A stretch of 18,809 nucleotides of DNA from CAZRIP01 sp964600165 (GTDB lineage Bacteria; Elusimicrobiota; Elusimicrobia; UBA1565; UBA9628): contig CAZRIP010000078.1 in the NCBI GenBank assembly GCA_964600165.1, positions 1 through 18,809 of the forward strand, in the 5' to 3' direction. Under the pieces are notes generated by a model. The model did no database searches, was not told where the DNA came from, and saw only the letters and a list, made by a program, of their open reading frames with translations. The position numbers were made by a program, and so were the translations under genes. Every line of letters begins with the position of its first letter. The stretch's first letter is position 1. Shown here one piece after another: positions 13,692 through 18,809 of the stretch.

Positions 13692-13705
<14 letters not shown>
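13304..13705 (+). CDS. gcvH: Glycine cleavage system H protein
   Basis: This 133-residue lipoyl carrier shuttles the aminomethyl group between the P, T and L proteins. The lipoylated residue is Lys63 in ESVKAAFD, where the usual motif is ESVKAASD. HEWI (14-17) near the start and NREPHDGGWL near residue 91 are also typical. Translation is coupled to gcvT by the ATGA overlap, and its 3' end overlaps gcvP by 14 bases, so the three proteins are made together. The lipoyl group is probably attached by the LPL-family enzyme encoded downstream. Confidence 0.97.
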
Positions 13706-16589
<2,884 letters not shown>

Positions 16590-16594
16590 ATCAT

Positions 16595-16614
16595 CATCCG
16601 TCATGGGGCGGATG
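16595..16614 (+). other. Small hairpin between gcvP and the lipoyl transferase gene
   Basis: CATCCG (16595-16600) can pair with CGGATG (16609-16614) around an eight-base loop. No T-run follows; instead the next bases form the AAAGGGGG ribosome-binding site. It may modestly uncouple the downstream genes from gcvP or protect the 3' end, or be chance. Confidence 0.25.
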
Positions 16615-16631
16615 CCAAAGGGGGCCGATTG

Positions 16632-17303
16632 ATGATCGCGACTGAAACGACTCTCGACGCCGCGGAGCACATGGCCTATGACGAGGCGCTGCTCGTCGGC
16701 TCGCCGGCAAACTCGTTGATCCTCCGGTTCTTCAGATGGGCCGGCCCGGCCACGACGTTCGGCTACTCGCAGAGCTACGACTCGGCCTGCGCGGCCGCGC
16801 GCGAGCGGCGCCTCGACGGTCCCGTGATCCGCCGAGCGACGGGCGGCGGCGTCGTCTTTCACGACGGCGACGTCACTTTCTCGATCCTCTTTCCCTGGCC
16901 GGAGTTGAGCTCTCCATGCGTCGTGTATAAGAACATCCATCGCGGCGTCCACCTCGGGCTCAAAGCGATCGGACTCAAGAGCCGGCTTTGGAGCGGCGCG
17001 CCCGCGCCGGGGGGGCTGGAAAAGGCCTGCTTCGCCGCCCCCGAGCCGATGGACGTCGTCGACGACGATGGGGGCAAGATCCTCGGCGGCGCGCTGCGTC
17101 GGAAAGCGAGTCGCGGGCTCTATCAAGGCTCGCTGCGGCCCGAGGTCTTCGGGCGGCCGGCGGAAGAGCTCGAGAGCGCCATCGCGAACGGGATCGAGCT
17201 CGAGTTCGGCCGCATACCCGAAGAGCCGCGCGGCGAATGGCTGGCCGATCTGGAAGGACTGACGGAGAGGTACCGCTCCGAACGCTGGAACCGGAGGAGA
17301 TGA
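16632..17303 (+). CDS. Lipoate-protein ligase / octanoyltransferase family protein (LipM-like)
   Basis: This 223-residue protein belongs to the BPL/LplA/LipB fold. RRATGGGVVFHDGDVTFSIL (67-86) is the substrate-binding signature. GGKILGGALRR (147-157) holds the lysine (Lys149) that contacts the acyl-AMP or acyl carbonyl. ACFAAPEP (132-139) places a cysteine (Cys133) where LipM octanoyltransferases have their nucleophile. The usual HGS after it reads QGS here. At 223 residues it is shorter than LplA (about 330) and LipM (about 275). Cys133 favours acyl transfer via a thioester, but ligase activity is not excluded. ATG 16632 is preferred over TTG 16629 because AAAGGGGG (16617-16624) is then seven bases away. 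Position directly after gcvTHP implies GcvH as target. Confidence 0.85.
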   Translation: MIATETTLDAAEHMAYDEALLVGSPANSLILRFFRWAGPATTFGYSQSYDSACAAARERRLDGPVIRRATGGGVVFHDGDVTFSILFPWPELSSPCVVYKNIHRGVHLGLKAIGLKSRLWSGAPAPGGLEKACFAAPEPMDVVDDDGGKILGGALRRKASRGLYQGSLRPEVFGRPAEELESAIANGIELEFGRIPEEPRGEWLADLEGLTERYRSERWNRRR

Positions 17304-17307
17304 AGCG

Positions 17308-17538
17308 ATGAGAGCATTCGTGCTTTGCAAGCTCGCGCCGGGCAAGGAGCAGAAGGCCGTTCAGAAGATCCGGAGCATCCAGGGCGTCACCGAGGTCTTC
17401 ATGACCTTCGGCGGCTGGGACGTCATCCTCTCCGCCGAGGCCGACACCGTCGACAAGCTGAGCGGCTTGATCGTCAGTCAAATCCGCGGCGTCGACGGCG
17501 TGTCGGGCACGGAGACGCTGGTCACGACGGGGCTTTGA
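17308..17538 (+). CDS. Stand-alone Lrp/AsnC ligand-binding (RAM) domain protein
   Basis: The 76-residue protein matches only the C-terminal half of Lrp/AsnC regulators: a strand-helix-strand start (MRAFVLCKLAPGKEQKAVQKI), the turn GVTEVFMTFGGWDVILSAEA and an ending helix and strand (LIVSQIRGVDGVSGTETLV). Family members of this kind oligomerise and bind amino acids but lack the DNA-binding HTH, as this one does. GGAGGAGA (17293-17300) seven bases before ATG 17308 is a clear ribosome-binding site. Being in a glycine cleavage operon, it may sense glycine or another amino acid and act through a partner regulator or enzyme; that is inference. Its stop overlaps the next start as TTGA. Confidence 0.85.
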   Translation: MRAFVLCKLAPGKEQKAVQKIRSIQGVTEVFMTFGGWDVILSAEADTVDKLSGLIVSQIRGVDGVSGTETLVTTGL

Positions 17539-18734
17539 GCCTCGAGCAGCTCGCGCGTCGCCGGCCGGCGGCCTTCGCGGCCGCGGCCTTCCTTTGGGCG
17601 CTCGCGCTGCGCGCCGCGCTGCTCTCGGTGCTCGTCCTCCACACGGGCCGTCACGCGCGCGAGCTGGCGCTCATCTACGACGGCCACGTCTACATCCTGA
17701 TCGCGAAGTCCTTTCCGACGCCGTACGTCGGGATCGAGAAGATCTTTCCCGCGTACCGCGACTCGTCTTTCTTCACGGGCTGGTTCCCGCTCTATCCCGC
17801 GGCGATCGCCGCCGTCGCCGCGCTCGCGCGCGACGCGGCGTGGTCGGCGCTGCTCGCTTCTCAGCTCTTGGGATCGCTCGCCGTCGCGCTCTTCTCCGCG
17901 CTCGCGCGGCGCGTGACGACGCGCCCAGCGCTCGCGACCTTCCTTTTCGCGTTCTTCCCGCCGACGTGGCTCTTGACAGGGACGCTCTCGTTCGTCGAGC
18001 CGGCGTTCCTGTGCTGCCTGATCGCCGCGGCCGAACGGTTTCTGGCGGGCCGCGACTGGGAGGCGGCCGCGCTGGCGGGCCTGGCGGCGATCGCGCAAAA
18101 GACGGGCGTCTTGTTCGTGCCCGTGCTGCTCGGCGCGATGGCCCGCCGCGGCGACCTCAAGGCGCGCGCGCCGAAATATTTTCTGTCGCTGTGCGGCTTG
18201 GCGGCGCTGGCCGCCTATTTCGCTTTCGTCTTCCGCGACCCTTGGGCCGCGGCGCGCGTGCAAAGCCAGGCGTTCCGGTCGTGGCCGTTCCAGGTCCCGT
18301 TCGCCTCGATCACCGAGGGCTTGCTCGCGCCGACGCAGCCTTTCGACGGCCACTTCTGGCTGCGCAAGGCGCTGATCGCCTCGTCGTGCGGGTTCTATCT
18401 TTGGGCGCTCGTCGGCGCGCGCGCGGGCCGCGATCCGGCCGCGCGCTTATTGCGCGTGTGGCTGGGCGTCGCGCTGCTGTTCCACGTCTCGCTCAAGATC
18501 TACAATCTTTACGGCTTCTACTCGTTCTCCCGTTACCTCGTGATGGGAGCGCCGGCCGCGGTGCTGCTCGTCGCGCGCGACGGGCGGCTCTCCTCCCGCT
18601 GGTTGTGGACGGCTGGGGCCGCGCTCATCCCGCTCGCCTTCGCCGTCGACGCGATCGAAGTCTCCGCCGCTTGGGACTTCGTCCGCCGCGCCTGGCCGGC
18701 CGGCTATTTCGAGTCGCTCGCCTCGCATCTATGA
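17535..18734 (+). CDS. Polytopic membrane protein, GT-C / PIG-V-like glycosyltransferase
   Basis: The product is 399 residues with about eight to ten membrane segments (for example near 13-36, 85-98, 103-122, 133-150, 155-168, 190-203, 216-233, 278-294, 306-320, 335-348, 355-371). It starts at TTG 17535, overlapping the previous stop as TTGA; no ATG or GTG lies nearby that keeps the first membrane segment. IYDGHVYILIAKSF (47-60), with Asp49 in the first outer loop, and GWFPLYPAAIA (82-92) match features of PIG-V-type mannosyltransferases and other GT-C enzymes that use polyprenyl-phosphate sugars. The acceptor is unknown. It has no obvious link to glycine cleavage and may simply share the transcript. 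Its stop overlaps the next gene as ATGA. Confidence 0.72.
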   Translation: MSLEQLARRRPAAFAAAAFLWALALRAALLSVLVLHTGRHARELALIYDGHVYILIAKSFPTPYVGIEKIFPAYRDSSFFTGWFPLYPAAIAAVAALARDAAWSALLASQLLGSLAVALFSALARRVTTRPALATFLFAFFPPTWLLTGTLSFVEPAFLCCLIAAAERFLAGRDWEAAALAGLAAIAQKTGVLFVPVLLGAMARRGDLKARAPKYFLSLCGLAALAAYFAFVFRDPWAAARVQSQAFRSWPFQVPFASITEGLLAPTQPFDGHFWLRKALIASSCGFYLWALVGARAGRDPAARLLRVWLGVALLFHVSLKIYNLYGFYSFSRYLVMGAPAAVLLVARDGRLSSRWLWTAGAALIPLAFAVDAIEVSAAWDFVRRAWPAGYFESLASHL

Positions 18735-18809
18735 CCGGAGGAAAAGGCGCCTTGTTCGCGGCCGTCTTCAGCGCCGCGCTGCTCGCGCCGTTCGTCGGCG
18801 AGGCCTGGC
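18731..18809 (+). CDS. N-terminal fragment of a secreted or membrane protein
   Basis: An ATG at 18731 overlaps the preceding stop as ATGA and opens a frame that stays open to the window edge (26 codons). The visible sequence, MTGGKGALFAAVFSAALLAP, is a hydrophobic segment fitting a first membrane helix or signal peptide. Coupling suggests a role beside the GT-C-like protein, for example another glycosyltransferase, but no family can be recognised. Confidence 0.55.
   Translation, partial: MTGGKGALFAAVFSAALLAPFVGEAW

Noticed and set aside
17325..17534. Upstream extension of the GT-C-like frame
   Set aside because: It overlaps the stand-alone RAM gene in another frame and encodes only charged low-complexity sequence; the TTGA overlap at 17535 gives a better start.

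Overview
The window is GC-rich, gene-dense DNA with short intergenic gaps, many ATGA-type overlaps and no mobile elements, RNA genes or CRISPR arrays that I can see. Outer-membrane barrels, lipoproteins and a LysM protein point to a free-living diderm (Gram-negative) bacterium. Gene style and GC content recall Elusimicrobiota-type MAGs, but that placement is a guess; nothing here fixes the phylum.

Layout. (1) Positions 1-4465, minus strand: an operon read from a strong promoter (TTGACA-17-TATGAT, 4552..4524). It encodes a 7Fe-type ferredoxin, a secreted C39-like peptidase, an NlpC/P60 endopeptidase without a signal peptide and, after a 111-bp gap with a hairpin and its own promoter, an AMIN-like/Amidase_3 cell-wall amidase. 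The amidase is coupled by a GTGA overlap to a GAF-domain protein cut by the window edge. (2) 4511-6918, plus: an outer-membrane barrel and a secreted alpha/beta hydrolase. (3) 6904-7618, plus: two tandemly duplicated small Cys/Asn-rich lipoproteins, each with a near-consensus promoter, closed by a strong intrinsic terminator. (4) 7617-8462, minus: a membrane-anchored protein of unknown function. (5) 8554-11386, plus: a three-gene overlapping operon of a PorV/UPF0164-like barrel with a C-terminal LysM domain, a degenerate receiver-TM-propeller protein and a degenerate PilZ-like protein. (6) 11383-12156, minus: an HD-domain phosphohydrolase. (7) 12192-18809, plus: a glycine cleavage operon (gcvT-gcvH-gcvP), a lipoyl/octanoyl transferase family protein, a stand-alone Lrp/AsnC ligand-binding domain, a GT-C/PIG-V-like membrane protein and the start of another membrane or secreted protein.

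How they fit together. The glycine cleavage block is coherent: T, H and P proteins plus an enzyme able to attach the lipoyl group to GcvH, with a possible amino-acid sensor. L protein (lpd) is not in the window. Most other genes concern the envelope: peptidoglycan cleavage and muropeptide processing, outer-membrane barrels, peptidoglycan anchoring and lipoproteins. The least familiar parts are the 9912-11386 pair of apparently phosphorylation-dead and c-di-GMP-dead signalling modules next to the LysM barrel, the duplicated lipoproteins, and a recurring arrangement in which a -10 hexamer lies only 6-8 bases before the ATG, suggesting leaderless mRNAs.
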